64,000 nucleotides of DNA, taken from Zygosaccharomyces rouxii. Lineage: Eukaryota; Ascomycota; Saccharomycetes; Saccharomycetales; Saccharomycetaceae. The position numbers and the translations under genes are program-made. This document shows, piece after piece, positions 1 through 8,940 of this stretch; within the stretch, counting starts at the first letter, position 1; each line of letters begins with the position of its first letter. Location: the NCBI RefSeq assembly GCF_000026365.1, contig NC_012993.1:682001-746000 (forward strand). The letters run 5' to 3'. The notes under the pieces were generated by a model. The model was not told where the DNA came from and searched no databases. It was given only the letters and a program-made list of their open reading frames with translations.

Positions 1-163
1 ATTGGTACCATTGATTAGAGATATGAATAAACGCAAAAAATCTAAACAATCGACAATTACAGAATTCTTCCCAAGAGAATACATCCAAGGTCAAAGAAAT
101 TTGAATTTGGGAAAAAGACTAAGCACTGCAAGCGGTAAATTGAAGAGAAGAAAATTGAAATAG
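1..163 (+). CDS. RAD2: RAD2 3' end: DNA repair endonuclease (XPG family), C-terminal fragment
   Basis: The gene runs in from the left edge (frame from base 2, stop TAG at 161-163); only the last 53 codons are present. Seen: a basic tail holding KQSTITEFFPREY, which fits the PCNA-interacting box Q-x-x-I-x-x-F-F, then a Lys/Arg-rich end. Known: Rad2 is the 3' incision nuclease of nucleotide excision repair, and XPG proteins carry a PCNA box at this end. The assignment rests on this tail and on the next genes: RAD2 (YGR258C), MTM1 (YGR257C) and GND2 (YGR256W) are consecutive in S. cerevisiae with these relative orientations. The catalytic domains lie outside the window, so they cannot be checked. 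Confidence 0.75.
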   Translation, partial: LVPLIRDMNKRKKSKQSTITEFFPREYIQGQRNLNLGKRLSTASGKLKRRKLK

Positions 164-450
164 ATATTTTATAAGTTTTTGTAATTGAAGCGGTCTCGAA
201 CATGGCGCTTTCAAAATGTCAGCCTCGGGGTTCTTTTGTGTTATGAAAGTACAATTCCAAAAACAAAAGGTAAAATATTGGTGTTAAAAAAAAAAAGCTT
301 TGGATATATTGAGTACTTATATAGACTTTACCTATTAGCATTAAACTATTTCGGAGGTGAATGTATATATTTTTTTATTTATTTGAATTTAGATAAAACT
401 GAATTGGATTTATAAAATCCGATACCATCCATTTCAAAACCCATTCTATT

Positions 451-1284
451 ATGCCACAGAGGAGACATTCATCACAGACTAAATTACCATTCAGCGGAAA
501 TGCTAAGATAAACGTTGAAAGTTGTCCCAATAGTTTTGTATTTGGTTCTGAACCAAGAGATAAAAGGAAAAGAACTCAAAAATACGAAAGTTCCCCAATT
601 CCTCAGGTATCTTATGATGAGAAATCTACTTCAATCCCCATTCTAAACGTATCTAGAAACCATACGAATTCGCAGGGTCCTGAGTATCATATTCCTGTGA
701 AATCAACCCCATCAGGGAAGGTAAAATCTTATTGTCAAGGTAGGGATAGCATGCTACAGCAGTATACATTTATGACATATTCTAGCGGTCCAATGCTTAA
801 TTCTATGTATCAAAATTATAATCTCACGACCACAATGCCCTATCCAATGCACTATTCCAGCTATCCGATTAACATGCAACCATCACATAGCGCTAATCCA
901 AATATTAATTTGAATATGAGTAAAGATCAATCTTCACAAACATTCCCATCATTTTTCAATCCAAGAACTGCTCATAATATGCCACACATGGAGAAGGTGA
1001 ATAGTTGGATTGAAAATATACCAGTTTTCCAAATCGATGAGCAAAATTGGAAATCGGAATGTTACGACAGTAGTTTCGCCATTGATTGGGAAGAAGAAGA
1101 ATTCGAAGATCCGCTATTGGCGGAAAGTAATAAAATATCATTTGCAACTCATGATGAATTGTTATTTTTGCAAGCTAAAAAATTCGAAACTGCCATTAGA
1201 AAATTGTACAGATTGGAAAACGAACCCAGTCCAACTAAAACAGACTTTTTAGTAGATACTGAATCCTTTACAGATTATTTGTAG
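451..1284 (+). CDS. PFS1: Probable prospore-membrane protein Pfs1/Ady1-like
   Basis: This 277-residue protein has no domain I recognise. It is low-complexity: the middle (about residues 95-170) is rich in Met, Asn, Tyr, Pro and Ser, followed by an acidic stretch (DWEEEEFEDP, about 213-222) and a helical-looking C-terminal segment. It starts at the first ATG. The name is positional. In S. cerevisiae the order GND1 (YHR183W), SSP1 (YHR184W), PFS1 (YHR185C) holds with PFS1 facing the other two, and here a plus-strand gene of suitable length (Pfs1 is about 237 aa) follows minus-strand GND1 and SSP1 candidates. Pfs1 is needed for prospore membrane formation in meiosis. Alternatively it is a fast-evolving unrelated gene. 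Confidence 0.45.
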   Translation: MPQRRHSSQTKLPFSGNAKINVESCPNSFVFGSEPRDKRKRTQKYESSPIPQVSYDEKSTSIPILNVSRNHTNSQGPEYHIPVKSTPSGKVKSYCQGRDSMLQQYTFMTYSSGPMLNSMYQNYNLTTTMPYPMHYSSYPINMQPSHSANPNINLNMSKDQSSQTFPSFFNPRTAHNMPHMEKVNSWIENIPVFQIDEQNWKSECYDSSFAIDWEEEEFEDPLLAESNKISFATHDELLFLQAKKFETAIRKLYRLENEPSPTKTDFLVDTESFTDYL

Positions 1285-1497
1285 CTCCAATATATTTTTA
1301 TTTTATTTTATTTCTTAGACTTACTTTTATGCCAGGTTAGTGTGACACTTTGCTGGCATCGTAGATTACGGCATCCGGGGTGCTATTGTCCACATTTACC
1401 ACCAGTTACTCATATAGATCCTTCGAAACTATAGAGAGTTTTAATAACACTGAAAGAATTACGATATCCGTCGTGTTCCAGTCTCCCTTTGTTGAAT

Positions 1498-2553
1498 ATG
1501 GGCTCTAATGAATCCCAATGTAATTTGAGCCTAAAGGAGCGGATGCTCAGTGCTGGTGTAGGTTCACTACTTACATCATTAATACTGACACCAATGGATG
1601 TGGTCAGGATTCGATTACAACAGCAAGACTTACTGCCGAACTGTTCATGCCCATCAAATACAGACGCTAAAGTTCCCATTACGCATACGAATACTGGTAC
1701 TGTATTTTGGCAAGATTCATGTTTCCAAGATCTAACATGTAAGAATTCAAGAATACGATTTAATGGTACTATGGAAGCATTTACAATGATTGCCAAGAAT
1801 GAAGGATTGACAAGTCTTTGGAGTGGTATCTCCATATCGCTTTTAATGGCCATACCTGCAAACGTAGTTTATTTTACAGGATATGAATACTTGAGAGATA
1901 CATCACCTTTAAACGAAAAGCATCCAGGTTTAAATCCATTATTATGTGGCGCATTTGCTAGAGTAATTGCTGCAACTACTATAGCACCGTTGGAATTAAT
2001 AAAGACAAGATTACAGAGTATACCAAGATCTTCAAGAAGGAATGGAAAAATGGAGGTGATAAAGGATTTAATGTTGGAGATGAGGAAGGAAATCAAAAGC
2101 GGTGGTAGTAAAGCTTTATTTCGTGGATTAGAAATTACACTTTGGAGAGATGTTCCATTTAGTGCGGTTTATTGGGGGGCATATGAATTCTGTAAGAAAC
2201 ACCTTTGGTATCATCCTCTATATCCAACATCTCATGCTAATTGGATTCAATTTGCCAATAGTTTTATTACTGGTTGTATTGGTGGCACAATTGCGGCTAT
2301 TGTAACGCACCCATTCGACGTCGGGAAAACTAGAATGCAGATCTCACTAATGCCTCAAAGGAATAATGATGGATTGGTACGATCGAGTAAATTTCCAAGA
2401 AATATGTTTAAATTTTTGGATAGTATAAGACGGACGGAAGGTTTTGGTGCACTCTGTGTGGGGTTACCAGTTAGAATTGCTAAAATTGCACCAAGTTGCG
2501 CTATAATGATATCGAGTTACGAAGTTTCCAAAAGAATATTTAGCCACAGCTGA
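1498..2553 (+). CDS. MTM1: Mitochondrial carrier protein Mtm1
   Basis: A 351-residue mitochondrial carrier with three repeats, each with its signature: PMDVVRIRL near residue 34, PLELIKTRL near 165 and PFDVGKTRM near 275. Known: Mtm1 sits in the inner membrane and is needed for mitochondrial manganese superoxide dismutase activation and iron handling, probably through transport of pyridoxal phosphate or a related cofactor. The N-terminal LKERMLSAG and the loop CKNSRIRFNGTMEAF match my memory of S. cerevisiae Mtm1 (366 aa). The start is the ATG at 1498; the frame is open nine bases further upstream but without an ATG. It converges with the SSP1 candidate, and a TGTAAATA element lies about 95 bases past the stop. 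Confidence 0.92.
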   Translation: MGSNESQCNLSLKERMLSAGVGSLLTSLILTPMDVVRIRLQQQDLLPNCSCPSNTDAKVPITHTNTGTVFWQDSCFQDLTCKNSRIRFNGTMEAFTMIAKNEGLTSLWSGISISLLMAIPANVVYFTGYEYLRDTSPLNEKHPGLNPLLCGAFARVIAATTIAPLELIKTRLQSIPRSSRRNGKMEVIKDLMLEMRKEIKSGGSKALFRGLEITLWRDVPFSAVYWGAYEFCKKHLWYHPLYPTSHANWIQFANSFITGCIGGTIAAIVTHPFDVGKTRMQISLMPQRNNDGLVRSSKFPRNMFKFLDSIRRTEGFGALCVGLPVRIAKIAPSCAIMISSYEVSKRIFSHS

Positions 2554-2648
2554 ATGAAGCCAAAGATCAATTATAATAACAATAATGACTAAAAGAAAAA
2601 AAAAAAAAAAAAATAAAATAGTAATAAAAAAAAAAATTTAAATCCTGT

Positions 2649-2656
2649 TGTAAATA
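2649..2656 (+). promoter_or_regulatory. Puf3-like 3'UTR element (TGTAAATA) after MTM1
   Basis: The octamer TGTAAATA fits the Puf3 consensus UGUANAUA and lies in the likely 3'UTR of MTM1, before the convergent stop of the next gene at 2694. Puf3 binds mRNAs of nuclear genes for mitochondrial proteins. The preferred C two bases upstream is absent. Confidence 0.35.
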
Positions 2657-2693
2657 TTTTACCCTTCAATACTTTTTTGTACAAACATTCAGT

Positions 2694-4211
2694 TCAATCG
2701 AGCCACCTATTTTCTTGCAAATGCTTTTCAGCATCGTCAAACTGTTGTGAAATGTTGCTAAAATTTAGAATAAATCCATTTGGATTATCATTTTGTGGAG
2801 GTGGTTTAGTTTCTTCACGATGGCGCTGAGCCGGGACTCCTCCAGTAACATTACGAACAACATTTGGATCAACACTACGAACTATAGTTTCTTTAACATC
2901 ATCCTTCAGTTTTTCACGCTTTGTATCATTTTCTTGTTGCCCAGTCCTTGGTGAAAAATACTCATTACTAGTGATTGGATTAAATCTACCACTTTGAATT
3001 GCCGATGTACTTTCATCTAATTCGGTGGTCGGGAAATCTAACTTTAATTCTTGCTGATTAATTCTTGGTTCTAATGGTGAATATTCCTTAGGCAAGCCTT
3101 GATAAACTTTTTGCATTAAAGTATCGTCACCATCTTTTTTACCACTGACTAAATCAACCCAAGATTGCGGATTAGTCTTTTGTTCTCTAGATAATTTAGC
3201 CCAACTCCTTTCAGCCCTCACTATTCTTATTTTTTCTAAATCTTTAACGAATCCATCACCATCAACACTTTCTAATGCCTGCAGAGTTATCCTTAAAAAT
3301 TCACCAGTGGTTTCCTTTAAATCACTTGCTCTTTCATAAAGATCGATTCCTAATTCTTTAAATGCATGTCTAGCAGTAATAGAAACTGCGAATTGGTAAT
3401 GTGATTTATATGATTCAAATGCACGTTCATGAGCAATCACTTTTTCCTTTAGAAGAATAGTTTCATCATGATGTTCGCCCTTCTTCTCAAGTGCATACCT
3501 ATGTTTCTTTAGTGAAATTGCTAAATTTTTCCTTTCTTGTGCTAATTCTTGTTCTCTAATGCAGACAAAATCTAATTCCGATGCTAGCAATTTTAACCTT
3601 TGTGCAATATTTTGTTCATTTATTAAATCCTGTTGGAAAATTAATTGAATTTCATTCACTAATTCCAATGAATCTAAACTATCAAATGACGAATTTTGGC
3701 CCCATGAAATTAAGTCTCTTAGAAATTTTTGAGTACATTTGGAAGTTTCTAATTTCCTTTGGGCAATTGTATTTAATCTTTTAACGCAGGATCTCAATCC
3801 AATATGTTTAATGTGTAAAGAGGACGAAAAATTCGAAAATGCACTTGGATCTCCCAAAATTATCGAATGTGGAATCGCGATGCCGGATTTAGCTTGCTGA
3901 TGCTGGTTACGTTGCTGCTGATCATGTTGTCGTTGTCGTTCTTGTTCTTGTTGTTGCTGATGCTGCTGTTGCAATCCCATTGGTTCTACATTGCCAGTAA
4001 GGAAAGTCTTGGTACTATCTTCTACCAATGGGAAAGCAGGTGGTCTTAATGGTATATCTTCAAATTCATCCCTTGGTACAAATTCTTTGGATGGCGCTAA
4101 TAAACCTTTCAATTTATTAACAATTCTCTTTCGAGATTTGGGAGGATCCATTAAAAATGAATGCAATGGTAATTCAGGTGGAGGTTCCACCATATCAATA
4201 TTAAATGGCAT
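2694..4211 (-). CDS. SSP1: Probable sporulation leading-edge protein Ssp1-like
   Basis: A 505-residue soluble protein starting at the ATG at 4211. The N-terminus is basic and Pro-rich and leads into a Gln-rich low-complexity segment (about residues 80-108). The central part, about 130-330, is almost wholly helical, with repeated Lys/Glu/Leu patterns compatible with a BAR-like coiled-coil domain. The C-terminal 150 residues look disordered. The placement immediately downstream of the 6-phosphogluconate dehydrogenase gene, same strand, matches GND1-SSP1 (YHR183W-YHR184W) in S. cerevisiae, where Ssp1 (571 aa) coats the leading edge of the growing prospore membrane. Expression is probably meiosis-specific by analogy. 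Name by synteny and general shape; another BAR-like protein is possible. Confidence 0.6.
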   Translation of the reverse strand: MPFNIDMVEPPPELPLHSFLMDPPKSRKRIVNKLKGLLAPSKEFVPRDEFEDIPLRPPAFPLVEDSTKTFLTGNVEPMGLQQQHQQQQEQERQRQHDQQQRNQHQQAKSGIAIPHSIILGDPSAFSNFSSSLHIKHIGLRSCVKRLNTIAQRKLETSKCTQKFLRDLISWGQNSSFDSLDSLELVNEIQLIFQQDLINEQNIAQRLKLLASELDFVCIREQELAQERKNLAISLKKHRYALEKKGEHHDETILLKEKVIAHERAFESYKSHYQFAVSITARHAFKELGIDLYERASDLKETTGEFLRITLQALESVDGDGFVKDLEKIRIVRAERSWAKLSREQKTNPQSWVDLVSGKKDGDDTLMQKVYQGLPKEYSPLEPRINQQELKLDFPTTELDESTSAIQSGRFNPITSNEYFSPRTGQQENDTKREKLKDDVKETIVRSVDPNVVRNVTGGVPAQRHREETKPPPQNDNPNGFILNFSNISQQFDDAEKHLQENRWLD

Positions 4212-4472
4212 CAAATTGTCAATGAGTTCCTTAATCTCTCTTTATTTCCTCGCCTCCCAAATAAATAAAATCAATCAATCAATCAACCTACTAAATAGAA
4301 TTTATCATTTTCGGTTTTATCAAATTTGTGTCGCCGCGGAGGGCGCTAAACGATTAACTTTACGTTAAACATATATAGACACGTATATCGTTAAAAAAGA
4401 AACAAAGCCAAAAAAAAGAAGTTTAAGATCTAAAACTTGGAATTAATTGTTATTATTGTTCTCTATATTTGA

Positions 4473-5942
4473 TTAAGCTTGGTAAGAAGAGGAGGAGATG
4501 TTACCACCATGACCGGTCCAGTTGAAGTGAATGTCTTGACCTGCTGGGAAATCAGCGTTAGCACACTCAGGCAAGACTTGGAAAGTGTGAGCACCGAAGT
4601 AGTCTCTTTGAGCTTGCAACAAGTTAGCTGGCAATCTAGCGGATCTGTAACCGTCGTAGAAGGCCAATGCAGTGGCTAGGGCAGGAGTTGGAACACCATA
4701 GGTAGTAGAGATACCCAAAATTCTTCTCCAGCCGCCTTGAGCCTTGGTTACGGCTTGAGTGAAGAAGTCGTGGAACAACAAGTTCTCCAAATCTGGATCT
4801 TGTCTGTAAGCCTTTGTGATTTCACCCAAGAAGGCGGATCTGATGATACAACCACCTCTCCACATTAGAGCAATGGCAGGGTTGTTCAACTTCCAGCCGT
4901 ATTCCTTACCGGCTTCACGGATTAGCATGAAACCTTGAGCGTAAGAGATAATCTTAGAAGCATAAAGAGCTTGTTCTAAGTCATCAACAAATTGCTTCTT
5001 GTCCTTAACAACACCGTCTGGAATTTCTGGACCTGGCAAAATCTTGGAAGCACGAGTTCTTTCAGGCTTGATAGCAGATAGACAACGAGAGAAAACGGCT
5101 TCACCGATCAAGGTAACTGGTTGACCCAAATCCAAGGCGTTGACTGCGGTCCACTTACCGGTACCCTTTTGACCAGCGGTATCTAAGATCTTTTCGACCA
5201 ATGGAACACCATCCTTATCGTTCTTCTTCAAGATATCGGTAGTGATTTCAATCAAGAAAGAGTCTAGAACACCTTTGTTCCACTTCTCGAAGATTTCACC
5301 AATTTCCTTATCTTCGAATTTACCAACACGCTTCAAAATATCGTAAACTTCACAAATCAATTGCATATCACCGTATTCAATACCATTGTGAACCATCTTA
5401 ACGAAGTGACCAGCACCTGCTGGACCAACCCAGTCACAACATGGCTCACCGTCACTCTTAGCGGAAACACTTTGGAAGATTGACTTGATAGCTGGCCATG
5501 CGGCTTCGTCACCACCTGGCATTAGAGATGGACCCCAACGGGCACCATCTTCACCACCGGAAACACCTGAACCAACAAAGTGAATTCCCTTTTGTTTCAA
5601 TTCCTCGTAACGTCTGTTAGTGTCTGGGAAGTGAGAGTTACCACCGTCAATGATAATATCACCCTCTTCCAAGTATGGCAACAAATCGCCAATTAAATAA
5701 TCAACTGGTTTACCAGCCTTGACCAAAAGCATCAACTTTCTAGGTCTCTTTAGCTTGTCAACAAACTCCTTGATAGAGTGTGCACCTTGGATGTTCTTAC
5801 CCTTGGCTTCGTTAGCCAAGAATTCGTCAACTCTTGAAGTGGTTCTGTTGTAGACAACAGCACTGAAACCATGGTCAACAACGTTCAAGATCAAGTTTTG
5901 ACCCATAACGGCCAAACCGACCAAACCGAAATCTGCAGACAT
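4473..5942 (-). CDS. GND1: 6-phosphogluconate dehydrogenase, decarboxylating
   Basis: A full-length (489 aa) enzyme of the oxidative pentose phosphate pathway that converts 6-phosphogluconate and NADP+ to ribulose 5-phosphate, CO2 and NADPH in the cytosol. Seen: the NADP-binding motif GLAVMGQNL at residues 7-15, and the family signature [13 protein letters not shown] near residues 251-263. The C-terminal domain has the usual GLY/SER-rich tail. Codon use is strongly restricted (AAG, TTG, GGT, GTC/ACC classes), as in highly expressed yeast genes and unlike the neighbours. It is the single ancestor-type gene for the S. cerevisiae pair GND1 (YHR183W) and GND2 (YGR256W), since relatives of both neighbourhoods flank it. 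Confidence 0.97.
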   Translation of the reverse strand: MSADFGLVGLAVMGQNLILNVVDHGFSAVVYNRTTSRVDEFLANEAKGKNIQGAHSIKEFVDKLKRPRKLMLLVKAGKPVDYLIGDLLPYLEEGDIIIDGGNSHFPDTNRRYEELKQKGIHFVGSGVSGGEDGARWGPSLMPGGDEAAWPAIKSIFQSVSAKSDGEPCCDWVGPAGAGHFVKMVHNGIEYGDMQLICEVYDILKRVGKFEDKEIGEIFEKWNKGVLDSFLIEITTDILKKNDKDGVPLVEKILDTAGQKGTGKWTAVNALDLGQPVTLIGEAVFSRCLSAIKPERTRASKILPGPEIPDGVVKDKKQFVDDLEQALYASKIISYAQGFMLIREAGKEYGWKLNNPAIALMWRGGCIIRSAFLGEITKAYRQDPDLENLLFHDFFTQAVTKAQGGWRRILGISTTYGVPTPALATALAFYDGYRSARLPANLLQAQRDYFGAHTFQVLPECANADFPAGQDIHFNWTGHGGNISSSSYQA

Positions 5943-6447
5943 TATGATGTGATTGTTTATCTATAGATGTAGTAGAATAATAACAACAGGCACGTAACAG
6001 CAATGGATCTACCTACACACCTTTAATTGTTCTTCTTCTATGACAATATGTAATTCTTTATATAAACAAAGTGCAGGAACGGAGTGTCGCCAAGTGAATT
6101 ATCTTTAACTTGGCCGCTTATATACGAATTTCCAACAAGGGGTGTCTCTGCTGAAAGTGTGTATAATTTGTAAGTGTGCGTGTGTGCTGTCACCATCGTG
6201 GAATCCCATGACCCCACCCCTTTTTTTTTTTTTTCGCTCTATGTCACCGTTTTAATTGTCGCCCTACTTCGTTTCCTTTCTTTTCCCCGAAATCTGGGTG
6301 TACGGAGGTTTATGATCATTTGTCCCGATTACTAACGTCGATCGCCAGAAGTGGGGCTTACTAATATGTATGTACAAACGCGAAAAGTTTTTTTTGAAGG
6401 GATAACGCGTCAGTAGAAAACAATCATCACACACGATGTGATACGCG
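5943..6447. other. Intergenic: GND1 promoter and SVP26 3' flank
   Basis: Both flanking genes are on the minus strand, so this holds the GND1 promoter and the 3' end of SVP26. Seen: a TATA-like TATATAAA-type stretch (around 6057-6066), an AGGGG (about 6138) and a CCCCT (about 6217) stress-element core, a T14-class homopolymer near 6221-6234 and ACGCGT-type hexamers near 6407 and 6444. No gene is visible. Confidence 0.5.
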
Positions 6448-7122
6448 TTAAGCACCAAGAATGTGACTATCACGTGACCTGGAGTTAGAACCTATCAGGT
6501 CCTTAAAGGTGTCTCTAATGTTGTTAATAACCACTCTAACCAATCCAACAGCCCTTCTTCTGAATCTTGGTTGTCCATTAGTCTCAGAATCGTCTTTCCT
6601 GTGATCTTGCTTTGTCGTTGGTAATACGTAGTCACCAGCGCTTAGGGATACGAAGAGCGCAAAGGGGACAAACCAAACGCATATGCCAAAGAAAGATGCG
6701 ACCTCTGCAAAACTAGCTCTTCTTGGTGGGATGTAATTTGGATCGAATCTAAATTGTGGTGGAATGTGAGATGATTCGTTAAAGAACTGGAACCAGAAAT
6801 AATGATTCAATAGAACGCAAGCTGCACTCAGCAGGAAAATTGGATCAGTCAATGATATGAATGGGAAAGTCTTCAAATTTTGCAGGTAGATGAAATACGA
6901 AGCGATGGCAAAAAGTGATTTTTTAATGGGGAAGCCATCCAGTAGTACGAGTAGTAAATGAAGTACGATGATTGCGTAGATAGCTCTTGTCAAAAATCTT
7001 TTTGTTGCTTGAGTGTGTTCTTCGACGATTTCACTGATATAGTAGAGGCCTGAAGCGATGGAAAGCGTCAAAAATACGAATCCTAGAACGGTCCCTACCA
7101 CGGATAAAACCTGTAAAAGCAT
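6448..7122 (-). CDS. SVP26: Svp26, ER-Golgi cargo adaptor membrane protein
   Basis: A 224-residue polytopic membrane protein with four hydrophobic segments (about residues 3-29, 43-64, 91-112 and 143-165). It shows the conserved stretches IASGLYYISEIVEEHT, KTFPFISLTDP and FFGICVWFVPFALFVSLSAG, which I recognise from Svp26 (YHR181W, 228 aa) and its TEX261 family. Known role: it sits in ER and early Golgi membranes and helps load glycosyltransferases such as Ktr3 and Mnn2 into COPII vesicles. It follows the chromosome VIII order (GND1, SVP26, OYE2); the YHR182W-type gene found between GND1 and SVP26 in S. cerevisiae is absent here. A tRNA gene lies about 170 bp upstream on the same strand. Confidence 0.95.
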   Translation of the reverse strand: MLLQVLSVVGTVLGFVFLTLSIASGLYYISEIVEEHTQATKRFLTRAIYAIIVLHLLLVLLDGFPIKKSLFAIASYFIYLQNLKTFPFISLTDPIFLLSAACVLLNHYFWFQFFNESSHIPPQFRFDPNYIPPRRASFAEVASFFGICVWFVPFALFVSLSAGDYVLPTTKQDHRKDDSETNGQPRFRRRAVGLVRVVINNIRDTFKDLIGSNSRSRDSHILGA

Positions 7123-7290
7123 TGGGTCTGTAATGGATGAAGTTTGTAGTGTGTATGCTTAGGGTCCCTGCGTGTATATGTGTATGATGAGTTCTATCGG
7201 TGAAGTTCGGTGCATGTAGGTTGGAAAAAAAAAGACAACTTACAATAGACGAAGCGAAGGGAAGGGAAAAAATAAAAATGAAAAAATAAT

Positions 7291-7362
7291 TGCCCCCTGC
7301 CAGAATTGAACTAGCGACCTTTGCATTACAAGTGCAACGCTCTACCACTAAGCTAAGGAGGC
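7291..7362 (-). tRNA. tRNA-Thr (anticodon UGU)
   Basis: Read on the minus strand this 72-base segment folds into a complete cloverleaf. The acceptor stem pairs GCCTCCT with AGGGGGC, the D arm has AGTGGTAGA, the anticodon stem TTGCA/TGCAA encloses CTTGTAA, and the T arm has loop TTCAATT. The anticodon TGT gives threonine (ACA codons). There is no intron. A T6 run just downstream (7281-7286 on the complementary strand) serves as Pol III terminator. The S. cerevisiae genome also has a tRNA-Thr(UGU) on chromosome VIII, consistent with local synteny. Confidence 0.96.
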
Positions 7363-7879
7363 TTTGTTGAAAATAGAGGGAAATAGTAAGGGATACATGG
7401 GACGGAAAAGTGAGTGCCGCTGAGATGCAAAAGTAAACACACTGAACAGGAATTGTTCGGGCTATTTTCGGTCCAGAGGTAACACAGACATACGCAGCCG
7501 CCGAGGCAGGGGCACGCGTGAAATAACACATAGCTCTATGTTGCAATTGTTTATTCAATGACAAGGAATGTAGATTTGTCCTTATTGCCTCAAGGCTAAT
7601 GATATACCGTGGCAGTTTTGATGAGGAGAGTACGTTAAACGTCATAGCGGCGGTATAAGGTGGGGCTTGTACCTATAGATCCGACCTTTCTTTGGTGGGG
7701 GAGGGAAATGACAATGACGTACTTGTGGGGTTTTCATCGAACCGAGTACGCCGTGCGCGCGGGGGATGCATGGTGGGGGGTGGGGATAATCACGACTGAT
7801 ACCATTATGTGGTACCGTGTTTGACAGTTTAATCGATTTAACAGACGAAGAGGCCTAGGATAAGACCGTTGTCAATAAT

Positions 7880-8311
7880 TTACTTGACCCCAACAGGATG
7901 AGCTACAAAATCACCAGCACGGATCATGCCGCCCCTCCAAATATAGTAGAGTAGATGGAATAGTTTGTAACTTCGGTATTTACCAAACACACAAGCTTAT
8001 TCACCAGCTCTATAATTAGGAATAGCATCCAAAAATTCGTTCCCTAACAAATAATTGTTGGCATTGTGGATTCCAGCACCACCAAGACCTACGTTAAACA
8101 CAGTAAGCTCTATCAAAGACGTCCCTGCCAATGTGCAATCGCTCCTTGAACCACACATGTAGTCCACCCAGGGTACTTAGTTGTAGTACTCAGGAACTCG
8201 ATCCTCCTTGGTCACATGCCCTGGGTGAGAAGCTCTTCATCTCATTGGAACTGGCATCATCAGGCGGTGGTGTAAGTTCGTGCTACCAACCTTCAAAGGT
8301 TGGAAATCAGG
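7880..8311 (-). pseudogene. Decayed Old Yellow Enzyme (NADPH dehydrogenase) gene, OYE2-like relic
   Basis: One minus-strand frame, interrupted by stops at 8239-8237, 8179-8177 and 7999-7997, reads segments colinear with Old Yellow Enzyme. Near 8300-8180 it gives FQPLKVGSTNLHHRLMMP, then RASHPG and EYYN, which match the OYE N-terminus (FKPIKIGNNEL..HRA, RAQHPG, VEYY). Near 8070-8000 it gives AGIHNANNYLLGNEFLD, which matches GVEIHSANGYLLNQFLD. Near 7945-7890 it gives YYIWRGGMIRAGDFVAHP, which matches YSIWKGPIIRAGNFALHP. About 130 middle codons are deleted, and a +1-frame match (LVNTEVTN) points to an indel. OYE2 (YHR179W) lies beside SVP26 (YHR181W) in S. cerevisiae, same orientation as here, so this is the decayed resident gene rather than an insertion. 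Confidence 0.85.
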
Positions 8312-8940
8312 ATATCCTAAAACGACGTAAAGAAGAGAGAACTACCCTATATGCACATGTGTATGATGCATGTCCGCAGTTGTACAAAGCAACAAGCGGC
8401 AACTTCCTTAGTAGCGTTACAATGACATTGTACCACATAAAGGTGAGCCATTTCACTCTCGAATCCAACAAAGGATTGGTTCATGTTCCGGCATTGCTTG
8501 CTTTTTTTACTTACCGTTCAAAAGAAGTTTTGAAATAGCCGCAGTGGGACCACGTTCCGGAGTGGTTCTTAGACGGACATAAGCTAGATCTACTCTGTTT
8601 ACTTTACAAGCTCTAGAACCCGCTTCTAGGCTCGAGAACGATGAGTAAACATATTTCTACTGCATGGTATTGTATTTCAAATGCATAGAATATCGGGGTT
8701 CTTGAATATCATGTGACCCAGAAAGAAAACTGTACCACGTGAGAATCATGTGATGGAATACGTACATAATGATCTACTTCTCGTCTCCCAATACCGTCCC
8801 CCATTGGTAACCATTCAAGAAATATCTTGCTTGTATAGGGGCCCTAACGCTACATACAGCTAGCGAGCTACTTTTAGAGTAATCGATCAATTGAGCAGAG
8901 GCTTCCAGTTCCACCATTCCTCGAAGATCTGTAGGTTAAG
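8312..8940. other. Intergenic: ARC35 upstream region
   Basis: This stretch holds no gene I can support; the open frame at 8131-8538 on the plus strand runs antisense across the OYE relic. It contains a small cluster of E-box elements (8710-8754) and is otherwise ordinary AT-rich promoter DNA before ARC35. Confidence 0.5.
8710..8754. promoter_or_regulatory. E-box cluster (Cbf1/Pho4-type sites) upstream of ARC35
   Basis: Within 45 bases there are CATGTGAC (8710-8717), CACGTG (8736-8741) and CATGTGAT (8747-8754). The outer two are perfect RTCACRTG sites on the minus strand, the Cbf1 consensus; the central one is a canonical E-box. They lie about 190-230 bp before the ARC35 ATG. Function inferred only from motif match. 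Confidence 0.4.

Noticed and set aside
185..415. 76-codon frame after RAD2
   Set aside because: Starts at TTG, composition is that of AT-rich intergenic DNA with a lysine run.
7031..7645. 204-codon minus-strand frame overlapping SVP26 and the tRNA gene
   Set aside because: It includes the whole tRNA-Thr and overlaps the start of SVP26 in another frame; no domain.
8131..8538. 135-codon plus-strand frame
   Set aside because: It runs antisense over the OYE relic and upstream DNA, has atypical composition and resembles no protein I know; chance frame.
8605..8645. GAA/TTC repeats resembling a heat-shock element
   Set aside because: The spacing between the GAA and TTC units does not fit contiguous or regularly gapped HSE units.
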